A stretch of 64,000 bases of DNA from Mayfieldus sp963772265 (GCA_963772265.1 CAVYWS010000010.1:1-64000), one strand, 5' to 3'; counted from the first letter of the stretch, positions 44,701-54,737 are shown. Translations and numbers: made by a program. The notes: generated from the sequence alone by a model not told the origin.

Positions 44701-46391
44701 ACCGGCTCCTCGTCCTCGCGCTCTCCGTCCTCGCCGTGACGGCATTCATGGCCCAGCAGGCGATGGCGGTCGGCCCGGCGACAACTACCGGAACCACGAC
44801 CATCGCCGATCCGACCACTACAACGACGACGACGACCACACCGGTCCCGCCGCCCCCGAGCGGTGACACCACGACGCCGGCGACCGGCGTCACCGTCACC
44901 CCGGCGCCGAGCCCGAAGCCACCGAAGCCCGGGGGCAAGGGCAATGGCGGCGAGGAGCACCCCTCCGCCGACAGCGGCAAGCAGGGCGGCATCGAGCCGA
45001 ACGAGGGCGCGAGCAAGAACGGAAAGAAGAAGGACAAGGGTCACAAGAAGGACAACGGAGGCTCCGCCGCTCCCGGCGCGGGTGCCAACGGCAACCTCTC
45101 GGTCCCGGTCTTCCCGTCGATCGCCTGCGGCATCGGCGGCGCACCGCCCGCCCTTCAGCCGATCTACCAGCATGCCTCCGACGCCTACGGGCTCGGGCCG
45201 CAGGGCCCCGGCATCTTGGCCGCGATCAACGGGATCGAGAGCGGCTTCGGCGCCAACCTCGGCCCCTCATCGGCGGGGGCGGTCGGCTGGATGCAGTTCC
45301 TGCCATCGACCTGGGCCGTCTACGGAGTCGACGCCAACGGAGACGGCGAGGCCGACCCCAACAACCCCCAGGACGCGATCTTCGCCGCCGCCAGCTACCT
45401 GCGGACGGCCGGGATGCCGCTCGACACGCCGGGAGCGATCTTCGCCTACAACCACGCCGACTGGTACGTCGCCGAGGTCCTCGCCAACGCCGGCTGCTAC
45501 GGGTCGTTCGACGGCACCTTCTCACTGACCCCGGGCAAGCCGGTGATCGCCTGTACCTCCAGCGACGACAACCCGATCCCTGAGCGCTACCTGCATGCCT
45601 TCGAGCAGGCGGCCAGCCAGTACGACCTCGGCAGGCGGGGTGTCTGGACGCTGGCCGCGGTCGCCCGGCTCGAGTCCAACTACGGCTATGGCATGAGCAA
45701 TCCGCAGCTGCGGACGGTCGGGCCGCTGGGTATCGACAAGGACGAATGGAACCGCTTCGAGATCGACGGCAACGGCGACGGGCTGATCCGCCGCGCAAGC
45801 GTCGAGGACTCGGCGGCGACCCTGGCGCGCGAGATCTGGTCCCAGGGCAGCCTGCGCGCCGGTCTCTTCCTCCACAACCAGGCCGAGTGGTACGTCGACC
45901 AGGTGATGCAGGGCAGCCACGAGATCTCAGGCCGCTGCCGCGCCAAGACCGTGGAGTGGAACGTCGCTCTGCCGGGGGTCACCTCGGCTCCGATCAACTG
46001 GGCCAATCTGACCCTGTCAGACAACCTCGAGATGCACGACATCCAGTCCGGCGCACTGGACCCGCGGATCATGAGCATTCTCGGAATGATCACCCAGACC
46101 CACAAGGTCACGATCACGGCGCTGCGCTCCGACCACTCCGAGTTCACCACCGAGGGCAACGTCTCCAACCACTTCGTCGGCCGCGCGATGGACATCGGCG
46201 CCGTCGACGGCGTGCCCTGCACCGACGTCTCACCCGGCGCTCCCTGCGGCGAGCTGGGCCGCACCCTCACCCTGCTGCCGGGGCCGATCCACCCCACCGA
46301 GCTGATCTACTGCTTCGACCTCGACGGTCCCGGGCCGGCGTTCGCGCGCGCCGACCACTGCGACCACGTCCACGTCGGCTTCGACGGCTGA
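44697..46391 (+). CDS. Exported multi-domain peptidoglycan hydrolase
   Basis: A 564-residue exported protein starting at TTG 44697. A signal peptide (residues 1-25) precedes a Thr/Pro-rich then Lys-rich linker to residue 135. The first lysozyme-like domain has INGIESGFGANLGPSSAG and GWMQFLPSTWAVYG, with Glu as catalytic residue and an EF-hand-like loop DANGDGEAD. A second, related domain has VARLESNYGYG and DGNGDGLI. The last 110 residues resemble a LAS-type zinc peptidase: SNHFVGRAMDIGAV and DHCDHVHVGF carry the His/Asp ligands. It would cut both glycan and peptide of murein, if active. Confidence 0.82.
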   Translation: MNRLLVLALSVLAVTAFMAQQAMAVGPATTTGTTTIADPTTTTTTTTTPVPPPPSGDTTTPATGVTVTPAPSPKPPKPGGKGNGGEEHPSADSGKQGGIEPNEGASKNGKKKDKGHKKDNGGSAAPGAGANGNLSVPVFPSIACGIGGAPPALQPIYQHASDAYGLGPQGPGILAAINGIESGFGANLGPSSAGAVGWMQFLPSTWAVYGVDANGDGEADPNNPQDAIFAAASYLRTAGMPLDTPGAIFAYNHADWYVAEVLANAGCYGSFDGTFSLTPGKPVIACTSSDDNPIPERYLHAFEQAASQYDLGRRGVWTLAAVARLESNYGYGMSNPQLRTVGPLGIDKDEWNRFEIDGNGDGLIRRASVEDSAATLAREIWSQGSLRAGLFLHNQAEWYVDQVMQGSHEISGRCRAKTVEWNVALPGVTSAPINWANLTLSDNLEMHDIQSGALDPRIMSILGMITQTHKVTITALRSDHSEFTTEGNVSNHFVGRAMDIGAVDGVPCTDVSPGAPCGELGRTLTLLPGPIHPTELIYCFDLDGPGPAFARADHCDHVHVGFDG

Positions 46392-46419
46392 GCCGAGCTC
46401 CAGAGCAAGCGGATCCGGC

Positions 46420-47064
46420 TCAGTTGGCTGCGGGAACGGCTTCGTCCCCGCGCAGCGAGTAGACCGGCCGGTCGAGGCGCCGCCGCAGCTCCGCGATCAG
46501 GGCGCGGGCTTCGGAGTCCTGGGAGTCACCGGGCAGAGCGACGATCACCTCGTCGGCGGCGAACTTGCGAAGCGTGTCCTCGACCGCCTGCATCGGGTCG
46601 GGGTCGCCGACCTCCCCCCGGGCCTCGACCTCGGCGGCCGCCAGGGCGCCGACCGTGAGCACCAGCTTGCGCTGCGCGTCGAGGCGCGAGCGGCCGAGGT
46701 CGGATGCCCAGTGCGAGAGCGGGGTGTTGAAAGCCGGGGCGAGGACGAGGACCTCGGCCTCCTCGTCGCCGGCCTGCAGGGCTGCGGTGCGCAGGCTGTC
46801 CACCGCCCGAGGCTCGTCGACCGGCTCGATCGCGACCAGCAGCAGGCGGCGGCGCTCGTCTTTTGCGCTCGCGACCTCGATCGGCTCGTCGGGCTTCTTC
46901 AGCGCCGCAACGAGAAGGATGGCGAGCGCGGAGAGGGCCCCGATCGCAAGCCCGAGGCCGGGGCCGGCGACGATGAAGCCAACCGAGCCGGGGACGACCA
47001 ATGCGAGCACGATCAGCGGCAGCGCCCAGGCCTTGATCGTCAAGTTCGTCCTCCCCATCTCCAT
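46420..47064 (-). CDS. Membrane protein with cytoplasmic USP-like domain
   Basis: A 214-residue protein with two N-terminal helices (residues 11-29 and 33-53), then a cytoplasmic alpha/beta domain containing LLLVAIEPVDEPRAV, VLVLAPAFNTP and EVIVALPGDS. The layout resembles a universal-stress-protein-like nucleotide fold without the usual GxxGxxGS loop. ATGs at 47064 and 47058 are both possible starts. Function unknown. It is divergent from the GYD-domain gene; a small palindrome TGCCA-N4-TGGCA (47129-47142) lies between them. Confidence 0.65.
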   Translation of the reverse strand: MEMGRTNLTIKAWALPLIVLALVVPGSVGFIVAGPGLGLAIGALSALAILLVAALKKPDEPIEVASAKDERRRLLLVAIEPVDEPRAVDSLRTAALQAGDEEAEVLVLAPAFNTPLSHWASDLGRSRLDAQRKLVLTVGALAAAEVEARGEVGDPDPMQAVEDTLRKFAADEVIVALPGDSQDSEARALIAELRRRLDRPVYSLRGDEAVPAAN

Positions 47065-47203
47065 GCGAGGGTACCCCTCACCGCGAGTCGGCTATGCCGG
47101 ATTCGCGCAGACGGGTATCCGCATGACTTGCCATGGCTGGCATAACGTGAAAGAAAGCACCGGGCTCATAAAAAAGATCAGGCATGGTTCGGAGAGGAGA
47201 AAG

Positions 47204-47485
47204 ATGGCCCTATTCGTGATGCTCACCAACCTCACAGCCGACGGGGTGAAGACGCTGAAGAGCAATCCCAACCGGGTCGGCGAGGTCAACAAGGAGGTCG
47301 AGCAGATCGGCGCCAAGGTCGTCGCTCAGTACGCGACCCTCGGTCAGTACGACTTCGTGACCATCGTCGAAGCGCCCGACGAGAAGACGATGGCCAAGGT
47401 CTCGGTCGAGCTGGGGTCGCGGGGGACGATGACCAGCCAGACGATGGCGGCGATGCCGTCCGACGAGCTGAGCTCGGCGCTCTAG
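47204..47485 (+). CDS. GYD-domain protein
   Basis: A 93-residue protein starting at ATG 47204, with GGAGAGGAGA directly upstream. Features are FVMLTNLTADGVKTLK at the N-terminus and the GxYD motif LGQYDFVTIVEAPDE in the centre, ending MAAMPSDELSSAL. GYD-domain proteins are small ferredoxin-like-fold proteins of unknown biochemical role. It lies 12 bases before purD and may be the first gene of the purine unit. Confidence 0.82.
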   Translation: MALFVMLTNLTADGVKTLKSNPNRVGEVNKEVEQIGAKVVAQYATLGQYDFVTIVEAPDEKTMAKVSVELGSRGTMTSQTMAAMPSDELSSAL

Positions 47486-47497
47486 GCACCGATCCGC

Positions 47498-48779
47498 TTG
47501 CGAGTACTCGTAGTCGGCGGAGGCGGTCGCGAGCACGCGATCATCCGCGCCATGCGGCGCTCGCCGCTGGGCCCCGAGCTGCTCTGCGCACCGGGCAACG
47601 CCGGCATCGAGGACGACGCGACCTGTCTGTCCGAGGTCGACGCCTCCGACGTCGAGCAGATCGTCTCGGCGGCCCGCTCCAACGGCGCCGACCTGGTGAT
47701 CGTCGGCCCGGAGGCACCGCTCGTTGCCGGCGCCGTCGATGCCCTCGAGGCGGAGGGCATCGCCGCGTTCGGCCCGACCGGCGCGGCGGCGCGGCTGGAG
47801 GGGTCGAAGGCCTTCGCGAAGGAGCTGATGGCCGAAGCGGGGGTGCCGACCGCCTCCCACACCGTCATCCGCAGCGCCGAGGAGGCGCGCGGCCGGCTCG
47901 CCGAGGTCGCGTATCCCAGCGGTGCTGAAGGCGGACGGCCTGGCGGCGGGCAAGGGCGTGATCATCTGCGAGGACGAGGCCGCTGCGCACGAAGCCGCCG
48001 AGGTCTTCTTCACCGAGAAGCGCTTCGGCGAGACCGAGGTGGTTCTGGAGGAGTTCCTCGAAGGCGAGGAGCTCTCGCTGCTTGCGCTCTGCGACGGCGA
48101 GAACGTTCTGCCGCTGGCGCCGGCCCAGGACTACAAGCGGATCTTCGACGGTGACGGCGGGCCCAACACAGGCGGCATGGGCAGCTACTCGCCGGTTCCC
48201 GGCTTCGACCCGGCGCGGGTCGATGAGATCGCCGACTCGGTGCATCGCCCGATCGTCGAGTTGATGGCGCGCCGGGGCGAGCCGTTTCGGGGAGTGCTCT
48301 ACGCCGGGCTGATGTTGACCTCGGAGGGGCCGCGGGTGCTGGAGTTCAACGTTCGCTTCGGCGACCCCGAGACCCAGGCGGTCCTGCCGCGGCTGCGCTC
48401 CGATCTGATCGAGCTCTGCCTTGCCAGCCGGGAGCCGGGGGGCCTGAAGGCCGTCGAGGCCGAGTTCGAGGACGACTGGGCTGTGACCGTGGTCCTCGCC
48501 TCGGCCGGCTACCCGGAGTCCTCGTCCAAGGGCGACGTGATCAGCGGCCTGGAGGACGCCGCGGAGGTCGCCGAGGTCGTCCACGCCGGCACCGCCCGCC
48601 GCGACGGCGAGATCGTCACCGCCGGGGGCCGGGTGCTGAACGTGACCGGGCTCGGCCCGACGCCTCTCGAAGCCCGTGATCGGGCATACGATGCGGCTCG
48701 CCGGATCAGCTTCGACGGCATGCAGATGCGCTCCGACATCGCGGCGCGAGCGGTGGAGCGGCTCGCCACCCAGAGCTAG
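47498..48779 (+). CDS. purD: Phosphoribosylamine-glycine ligase (frame shift)
   Basis: Starts at TTG 47498 (RVLVVGGGGREHAII), an ATP-grasp enzyme of the second step of purine synthesis. The first 140 residues run through GADLVIVGPEAPLVAG and KAFAKELMAEAGVPT. One extra A in CCCAGCGG near 47917 then shifts the frame, and the sequence continues LKADGLAAGKGVIIC, GEELSLLALCDG, GPNTGGMGSYSPVPG and FNVRFGDPETQAVLPRL to the end. The restored length is about 427 residues, the family norm. The shift is most likely a sequence error in an essential gene. Confidence 0.9.
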
Positions 48780-48792
48780 AAAGGGAAAGACG

Positions 48793-49305
48793 ATGGAGAT
48801 ACAGGATCCCGAAGGCGCCGCCCCCGACCCGGGGGTTTCCGAGGCTCAGGGACCGGCGACCGCGACGATGCCCGCGGTCGAGGAGGCATTCGAGGAGATC
48901 GAGGTCGATGCGCCGCTGGTCGGGATCATCATGGGCTCGGCCAACGACAAGCCGAAGATGCAGCCCGCCGGCGAGGCCCTCAACGAGGCCGGCATCCGCT
49001 ACGAGGTGCGGGTGATGAGCGCCCACCGCGACCCCGACAAGGTGCGCGACTACTGTCAGAACGCGCGCATGCGGGGGCTGAAGGTGATCATCGCCGGTGC
49101 CGGGATGTCGGCGGCGCTGCCGGGCGTCGCCGCCTCGCACTCCGACCTGCCGGTGGTCGGGGTCCCCGTCTCGGGCAAGAACCTTGGGGGCCTGGACGCC
49201 CTGCTCTCGGCGGTCCAGATGCCGCCTGGCGTGCCGGTCGGCTGCGTGGCGATCGACGGGGCAAAGAACGCCGGATTGCTTGCGGCCCGGATAATCAACG
49301 CGTGA
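48793..49305 (+). CDS. purE: 5-(carboxyamino)imidazole ribonucleotide mutase
   Basis: A 170-residue protein starting at ATG 48793, with an extra acidic N-terminus of about 40 residues not seen in typical PurE. The core begins LVGIIMGSANDKPKM, then VRVMSAHRDPDKV with the active-site His and VIIAGAGMSAALPGVAASHS. It converts N5-CAIR to CAIR in purine synthesis. PurK is not in the window. The stop overlaps the purB start by four bases (GTGA). Confidence 0.93.
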   Translation: MEIQDPEGAAPDPGVSEAQGPATATMPAVEEAFEEIEVDAPLVGIIMGSANDKPKMQPAGEALNEAGIRYEVRVMSAHRDPDKVRDYCQNARMRGLKVIIAGAGMSAALPGVAASHSDLPVVGVPVSGKNLGGLDALLSAVQMPPGVPVGCVAIDGAKNAGLLAARIINA

Positions 49306-50586
49306 TATCCCGCTACACGCGCGAGCAGATGGGTCATGTCTGGACCCAGCAGCACCGCATGGAGACCTGGCTTTCGGTCGAGCTGGCGGCTACCTCGGCC
49401 TGGGCGGAGGAGGGCGTCGTACCGCGCGAGGCGGCCGACGCCTGTGCCTCGCGCGCCGCCTTCACCGTCGAGGCGGTCGAGGAACGGGAGCGGGAGACGA
49501 ACCACGACGTCGCCGCCTTCGTCGACGTCGTCGCCGCGTAGGTCGGGGAGGAGGGGCGCTGGATCCATTACGGCCTGACCTCCTCCGACGTCCTCGACAC
49601 CGCGCTCGGCCTGCAGATCTCCGAGGCGGGGCTGATCCTTCTGCACGGCGCCACTGCCTACCGCGACGCCCTGGTCCGGCAAGCACTCGAGCACCGCGAC
49701 ACCCTCTGCGTCGGCCGCACCCACGGCGTCCACGCCGAGCCGACCACCTTCGGGCTGCGCCTGGCCGGGTTCGCGCTGGAGGCAAACCGCAACGTGACCC
49801 GCCTCGGCCGCGCGGTCGAGGAGGCCGCGGTGGGCAAGCTCTCGGGCGCAGTCGGCACCTACGCTTCGGTGCCACCGTCGGTGGAGACGCGGGTGATGGA
49901 CTCGCTGGGCCTGCGCCGCGAGGACGTCTCGACCCAGGTCGTGCCCCGCGACCGCCATGCCGAGCTGCTCTCGGCGATCGCCCTCGCCGGGGCGGGCCTG
50001 GAGCGCTTCGCGACCGAGATCCGCAACCTGCAGAGGACCGAGGTCCGCGAGGTCTCCGAGCCGTTCGGCCCCGGCCAGAAGGGCTCCTCGGCGATGCCCC
50101 ACAAGCGCAACCCGATCCTCTCCGAGCGCCTCACCGGCCTGGCGCGGGTGCTGCGCGGATACGCCCAGACGGGGCTCGAGAACGTGGCGCTCTGGCACGA
50201 GCGCGACATCTCGCACTCCGGCGCCGAGCGGGTGGTGTTGCCCGACGCGACGATCCTGCTCGACTACATGCAGCACACGGCGACCCGGATCGCCGAGGAG
50301 ATGATCGTCGACGTCGAGCGGATGCGCGCCAACCTCGACCTCACCAACGGAGCCCTGTTCAGCCAGCGGGCGCTGACCGCCCTGGTGGAGTCGGGGATGG
50401 GCCGCGACGAGGCCTACCGGATCGTCCAGAGCGCCGCCCAGCGCGCATTCGACGGCGGAACCCCGTTCCGCGACCTGATCGCGATCGAGGCCCCCGACCT
50501 CGACCTCGACGCGGTCTTCGACTACGACGCCTACCTGCGCCACGTCCCCGACGATCTTCGAGCGGCTCGAGTCACTGCACGGCTGA
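49302..50586 (+). CDS. purB: Adenylosuccinate lyase (in-frame TAG and 3' shift)
   Basis: Starts at GTG 49302 (ISRYTREQMGHVWTQQHRM). TAG at 49539-49541 interrupts the frame between FVDVVAA and VGEEGRWIHYGLTSSDV, after which all family blocks follow in the same frame: THGVHAEPTTFG, GPGQKGSSAMPHKRNPI (signature) and HERDISHSGAE. Near 50550 one base shifts the frame; restoring it gives IFERLESLHG and stop TGA 50584-50586. The restored protein of about 428 residues acts twice in purine synthesis. Both defects are more likely errors than real lesions. Confidence 0.88.
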
Positions 50587-50669
50587 GCGCGGCGAAGCTC
50601 CAGAGCGCTCGACGATAGGTCCAGAAAGCCCCCTCAAGGTCGGTCAGGCCATCGGCTTCGGTCGATACC

Positions 50670-51725
50670 GTGGGCACCTTGCCCCCCGTCCCGTCCAGGC
50701 GTCCGACGATCTCTGCACTGGCCGTTCTGGTGTCGATCTGCGCGGCTGCGCTGCTCGCGCCCCGAGCCGAGGCGGTGACCTTCGGTCACAACCTCAACCG
50801 ACCCGCGAACAGCCCCTACGTATGCGGCCAGTTTCTCCTCTTCTACCAACCGACCACCTGCTCGGCGGAGTCAACCAACCTGAGCACCGGCGAGTCGGGG
50901 TTCCCCCCGGCCGGAGTCGGCGTGGTGACCCAGGTGCGGGTGCGGGTTGGACCGGTGACCGGGCCGATGCAGATCGTGGTCGAGCAGGCGCTGCGCAAGG
51001 ACAACCCCAGTGACCCCGGGCACCCCACCTACGCCTGCTGCAAGGCGATCAACGCCAGTCAGATCTTCACCCCGGCCGCCAACGCGATCACCCCGGTCAA
51101 CGTGAACCTGCCGGTGAGACAGGACATCGCGCCCGACCCAGACACCGGCTTCTACGTCGACGACCACCTGACGCTCTCGGTGCTGGACCCCAACGTGCCG
51201 CTTCCCGCCAACCAGGACTCGAATCCGAACAACATCCTCGGTCTCTGGTTCCCGGCCTGGCAGGTCGGCCAGGAGCGTGTCGACTCCTATGGCTTCGGCC
51301 CGGGCTTCGTGGTCCTCTATGACGCCGAATGGAACGCCGCCCCCGGCGCCGACAAGTCTCCGATCGAGTTCCTGCGCCGCACGCTTCCGGTCCGGGCCGG
51401 CAACGTCTTCGCGCCTCTGCTCTGCGCCGCCGGGGCCCGATGCGTGGGGAATTTCCTGCTCCAGAACCTCACCGCGAGGCTGACGCGACTCTCGGCCGCC
51501 ACCGAGCCGGGAAGACTCGCGAGGAAGACCCGCGTCACCTTTGCCAAGAAGAAGTTCAAGATCAAGGCGGGCAAGCGCAAGACGGTGAAGATCCCGCTGA
51601 ACCGCCGTGGGAAGCGGCTGCTGCGGGGCCGCAAGAAGGTCAAGGTCTGGGCCAACCTGAAGCTGAAGAACGTCGCGGCCGGCGCCCAGCCATCGGTGCG
51701 CGTGAAGCTGAAGAAGAAGGGCTGA
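50670..51725 (+). CDS. Exported protein of unknown function with basic C-terminus
   Basis: A 351-residue protein starting at GTG 50670. A signal peptide (residues 10-35, ending APRAEA) precedes a beta-rich domain with Cys pairs (YVCGQF, TTCSAE, YACCKA, LLCAAGARCVG). The last 65 residues (RVTFAKKKFKIKAGK and VKIPLNRRGKRLLRG) are a strongly basic beta domain also seen in shorter form elsewhere in the window. No enzymatic motif. It interrupts the purine gene series and may have its own promoter. Confidence 0.65.
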   Translation: MGTLPPVPSRRPTISALAVLVSICAAALLAPRAEAVTFGHNLNRPANSPYVCGQFLLFYQPTTCSAESTNLSTGESGFPPAGVGVVTQVRVRVGPVTGPMQIVVEQALRKDNPSDPGHPTYACCKAINASQIFTPAANAITPVNVNLPVRQDIAPDPDTGFYVDDHLTLSVLDPNVPLPANQDSNPNNILGLWFPAWQVGQERVDSYGFGPGFVVLYDAEWNAAPGADKSPIEFLRRTLPVRAGNVFAPLLCAAGARCVGNFLLQNLTARLTRLSAATEPGRLARKTRVTFAKKKFKIKAGKRKTVKIPLNRRGKRLLRGRKKVKVWANLKLKNVAAGAQPSVRVKLKKKG

Positions 51726-51735
51726 ACCCGCCCGC

Positions 51736-53067
51736 TCAGGCGAGAGCGGCCTCGGCTGCGGCGGCCCGCCGCTCGGCGAGTACGACCGGCGTGCCGCGTC
51801 GGGGCGAGAGGGTGATGTTGCGATGCTTGACTCCCTCCGGCCGCTCGCTCGCGGCCTCCAGCCGGCAGCGTCCCAGCACCTCGCGCAGCACGATCCGCAT
51901 CTCGAACTCGGCGAACGCAGCGCCGAGGCAGCGGCGCACACCGCCGCCGAATGGAATCCAGGAGTAGGTCTCCGGGCCCTCCTCGAGGAACCTTTCGGGC
52001 TTGAAGCTGTGCGGATCGGGATAGAGATCGGGGCGCGTGTGCGTGAGGTAGATCGCCGGGCTGACGTCGGCGCCGGCCGGCAGCGTGTATCCGTCGACCT
52101 CGATGTCCTCCACCAGCCGCCTTCCGGCGATCGGGATCACCGGCCGCAGCCGAAGCGATTCGGTAATCACCGCCCGCAGATAGTCGTCGCCATTCCCGTC
52201 GTCGATCTCAGCCTGCAGGCGCTCCAGGGTGCCGGGGTGGCGAAGCAGCAGGTCGAAGGTCCAGGCCAGCGCCGTGGCGGTGGTCTCGTGGCCGGCCAGC
52301 AGCAGGGTGACGAGCTGGTCGCGAACCTCGGAGTCGCTCATCTCGCTGCCGTCCTCGAAGCGGGCGGCGATCAGCATCGAAAGGATGTCCTCGCGCTCTG
52401 AGACGTCGGGGTCGGCACGGCGGGTCGAGACCTCCTCCTGGATCACCCCGTCCACGCGGGCAAGGGTCTTCTCGAAGCTGCGCCAGGGGCCCCAGCCCCC
52501 GAAGCGCTGGCTCGCCAGCCCGAGAAGCTGCTTCGCCGGCGAAGCGGTCTGACGTAGAAGCACTGCAAGGGCCTCGCGCATGCGGCCGAGACGGGCCGGG
52601 TCGGTGACTCCGAACACGGCCCGCAGGATCACCTCGAGGGTGACGCTCTGCATCCGCGGGTGGATGCGGAACTCCTCGCCCTGGCGCCAGGAGTCGATCT
52701 CGCGGTCGATCACCTCCTCGATCACCGACTCGTAGGCGCGCATGCGCTCGCCATGGAAGGCCGGCAGCATCAGCTTGCGACGAGCCATGTGCTCGGAGCC
52801 CTCGAGCAGAAGGACCGAGCGGGGCCCCATCACCGGCTCGAGCGTCGTGTTGCGGCCCGGCGGCAGGGTGTTCTTCGAGTTCGAATAGACGGCCTTCGCC
52901 GCCGCGGGCTCGGAGGTGAAGTACAGCGGCGTCTTGAATCCGACGAACTTGATGCCGAACGTCTCGCCGTAACGCCGGCGCCCATCGTCCAGGAACTCGA
53001 TCGGCCGGAACATCCAGCGCATGGTTTGAGCAGCGGGCCGGCTCGGGAGCTCCGGCGGCAGGGTCAT
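51736..53067 (-). CDS. Cytochrome P450
   Basis: A 443-residue soluble P450. The I-helix oxygen-binding motif LLLAGHETTAT is near residue 250, ExxR is in VITESLRLRPV near residue 300, and the haem-binding loop is FGGGVRRCLGAAFA near residue 390 with the thiolate Cys. The PERF motif is FKPERFLEEG. A family of monooxygenases acting on lipids, terpenoids or xenobiotics; the Fe3S4 ferredoxin at 13104 is of a type that could feed it, but nothing else links them. It lies on the opposite strand within the purine gene region. Confidence 0.94.
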   Translation of the reverse strand: MTLPPELPSRPAAQTMRWMFRPIEFLDDGRRRYGETFGIKFVGFKTPLYFTSEPAAAKAVYSNSKNTLPPGRNTTLEPVMGPRSVLLLEGSEHMARRKLMLPAFHGERMRAYESVIEEVIDREIDSWRQGEEFRIHPRMQSVTLEVILRAVFGVTDPARLGRMREALAVLLRQTASPAKQLLGLASQRFGGWGPWRSFEKTLARVDGVIQEEVSTRRADPDVSEREDILSMLIAARFEDGSEMSDSEVRDQLVTLLLAGHETTATALAWTFDLLLRHPGTLERLQAEIDDGNGDDYLRAVITESLRLRPVIPIAGRRLVEDIEVDGYTLPAGADVSPAIYLTHTRPDLYPDPHSFKPERFLEEGPETYSWIPFGGGVRRCLGAAFAEFEMRIVLREVLGRCRLEAASERPEGVKHRNITLSPRRGTPVVLAERRAAAAEAALA

Positions 53068-53163
53068 CGCAAAAAAGGATCACACATTGCGGAGACCTTG
53101 CGTGTGACGTCGGTCCACGCCGCGAGGTCTGCCGGGGCCGTTGTTAGCATCGGCGCAGAGCCG

Positions 53164-54014
53164 ATGACGACCGCCATCGCCGACCTCAAGCACCACTCGA
53201 CCGGCAAGGTCCGCGAGATGTACGAGCTCGAGGACGACCTCCTGATGGTCGCCTCCGATCGGATCTCGGTCTACGACGTGGTCCTGCCGACGCCGATCCC
53301 CGACAAGGGCAGGGTGCTGACCCAGATGTCGATCTTCTGGTTCGAGCTGACCGGCGACATCGTCCCCAACCACTTCATCTCCGAGGACGTCCCCGAGGAG
53401 GTCACCGATCGCGGGATGCGGGTTCGCAAGCTGGAGATGTATCCGGTCGAGTGCGTCGTGCGCGGCTATCTCTCGGGCTCCGGATGGCGCGAGTACCGCG
53501 AGTCTGGCTCGGTCTGCGGGATCGAGCTGCCGGAGGGACTGCGCGAGTCCGAGAAGCTCCCGGAGCCGATCTTCACCCCGGCGACCAAGGCCGAGCTGGG
53601 CGACCACGACGAGAACATCGATTTCGAGCGGGCGGCCGAGATCGTCGGCGGCCAGGCCCTGATGGACGACCTGCGGCGGATCTCGATCGAGGTCTACAAG
53701 CGGGGCGCCGAGCATGCCGAGCAGCGGGGCATCATCCTCGCCGACACCAAGTTCGAGTTCGGGCGCAACGCCGGCGCCGAGGTCATCCTCGCCGACGAGG
53801 TCCTCACTCCCGACTCCTCGCGCTTCTGGCCCGCCGACGAGTACGAGCCGGGCAGCTCGCAACCCTCGTTCGACAAGCAGTTCGTGCGCGACTGGGCCGA
53901 CGAGACCGGCTGGGACCACTCCCCCCCGGCCCCGAGATCCCGCCCGACGTCGTCGAGCAGACCCGCGGCAAGTACGTCGAGGCCTATGAGCGGATCACCG
54001 GTCTCGGGCTCTGA
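53164..54014 (+). CDS. purC: SAICAR synthase (3' frame shift)
   Basis: Starts at ATG 53164. Blocks STGKVREMYE, MVASDRISVYDVVLP, NHFISEDVP, VECVVRGYLSGSGWREY and LADTKFEFGRN are canonical for phosphoribosylaminoimidazole-succinocarboxamide synthase. Near 53925 a run of seven Cs (TC7GG) is one base short: adding one C restores GPEIPPDVVEQTRGKYVEAY and the stop TGA 54012-54014. The restored length is about 284 residues, typical for the family. The homopolymer location argues for a sequencing error. It opens divergently from the P450 gene. Confidence 0.92.
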
Positions 54015-54155
54015 CCTCAGGGGCCACTGCCGTCAGCTTGACAATCGCTCGGCGCTGAGCGACCGTTGAAGTTCAGATAGCCATATTCCGCATCGCGATC
54101 AGGGACGCGGCAAGAGCTGCGGGGCGGCAGAAGGCAAGGGGGAAGGGAAGCATTC

Positions 54156-54737
54156 ATGACACGACGCACCAGGCGGCCACGCCCGTCGCCGGCCCTGCTG
54201 CTCGCGATCGTGGCGCTGGTCGCAGCGGTCGGCGGTACAGCGGTCGCTGAAGGCGGAGCGACGATCAGCGGCATCAGCCACGGCGAGAAGCAGCAGGTCC
54301 GCAAGCTGATCCGCAAGATCGCCAACAAGAGGGCGCGCAAGATCGCCAACAAGTTGATCACCGCTCGGGCTCCGACGCTCTCGGTCGACAGCGCGAAGAA
54401 TTCCGACGCCGTGAACGGGCACGCGGCTCAATGCCCGGCCGGGACGACGCTGATTCGCGGCTATTGCTTCGATACCGCGCTGCGCGGCCCGGCGGCAAGC
54501 GTCTTCGATGCCTCCGACGACTGTGCGAGAGCCGGTGGCTTTCTGCCGACGACCTTGATGCTGCGCTCGACGATCGGCCAGATCTTCCTCGGCGACGGGC
54601 CGACGCCCGAATCGTCGTATGCGGACGCAGTCCACGGAGCCGGACAGACGAACATCGTCTTCAACAACGGTGGGGTCGTGGCGATATCCGCCGCGACGGC
54701 CTCGAAGTACCATTGCGTCTACCCGCTGCTCAAGTAG
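54156..54737 (+). CDS. Exported protein of unknown function
   Basis: A 193-residue protein starting at ATG 54156. The leader MTRRTRRPRPSPALLLAIVA resembles that of the protein at 10099-10536. A basic segment with repeated KIANK follows (residues 45-68), then a compact C-terminal domain with four Cys (AQCPAGTTL, GYCFDTA, DDCARAGG, YHCVYPLLK), reminiscent of small C-type-lectin-like or secreted-lid folds. No catalytic motif. A GC hairpin follows at 54763-54786. Confidence 0.65.
   Translation: MTRRTRRPRPSPALLLAIVALVAAVGGTAVAEGGATISGISHGEKQQVRKLIRKIANKRARKIANKLITARAPTLSVDSAKNSDAVNGHAAQCPAGTTLIRGYCFDTALRGPAASVFDASDDCARAGGFLPTTLMLRSTIGQIFLGDGPTPESSYADAVHGAGQTNIVFNNGGVVAISAATASKYHCVYPLLK

Noticed and set aside
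47129..47142. TGCCA-N4-TGGCA palindrome as a defined operator
   Set aside because: It is short, occurs once, and no neighbouring regulator gene is present, so I only mention it with the adjacent gene.
47486..47497. Purine riboswitch ahead of purD
   Set aside because: Only 12 bases separate the GYD gene from purD, and no purine-aptamer conserved loops were seen upstream of 47204.
49539..49541. TAG in purB as evidence for amber recoding
   Set aside because: TAG is used as a normal stop elsewhere here (for example the FAH and SDR genes), so genome-wide reassignment is not supported.
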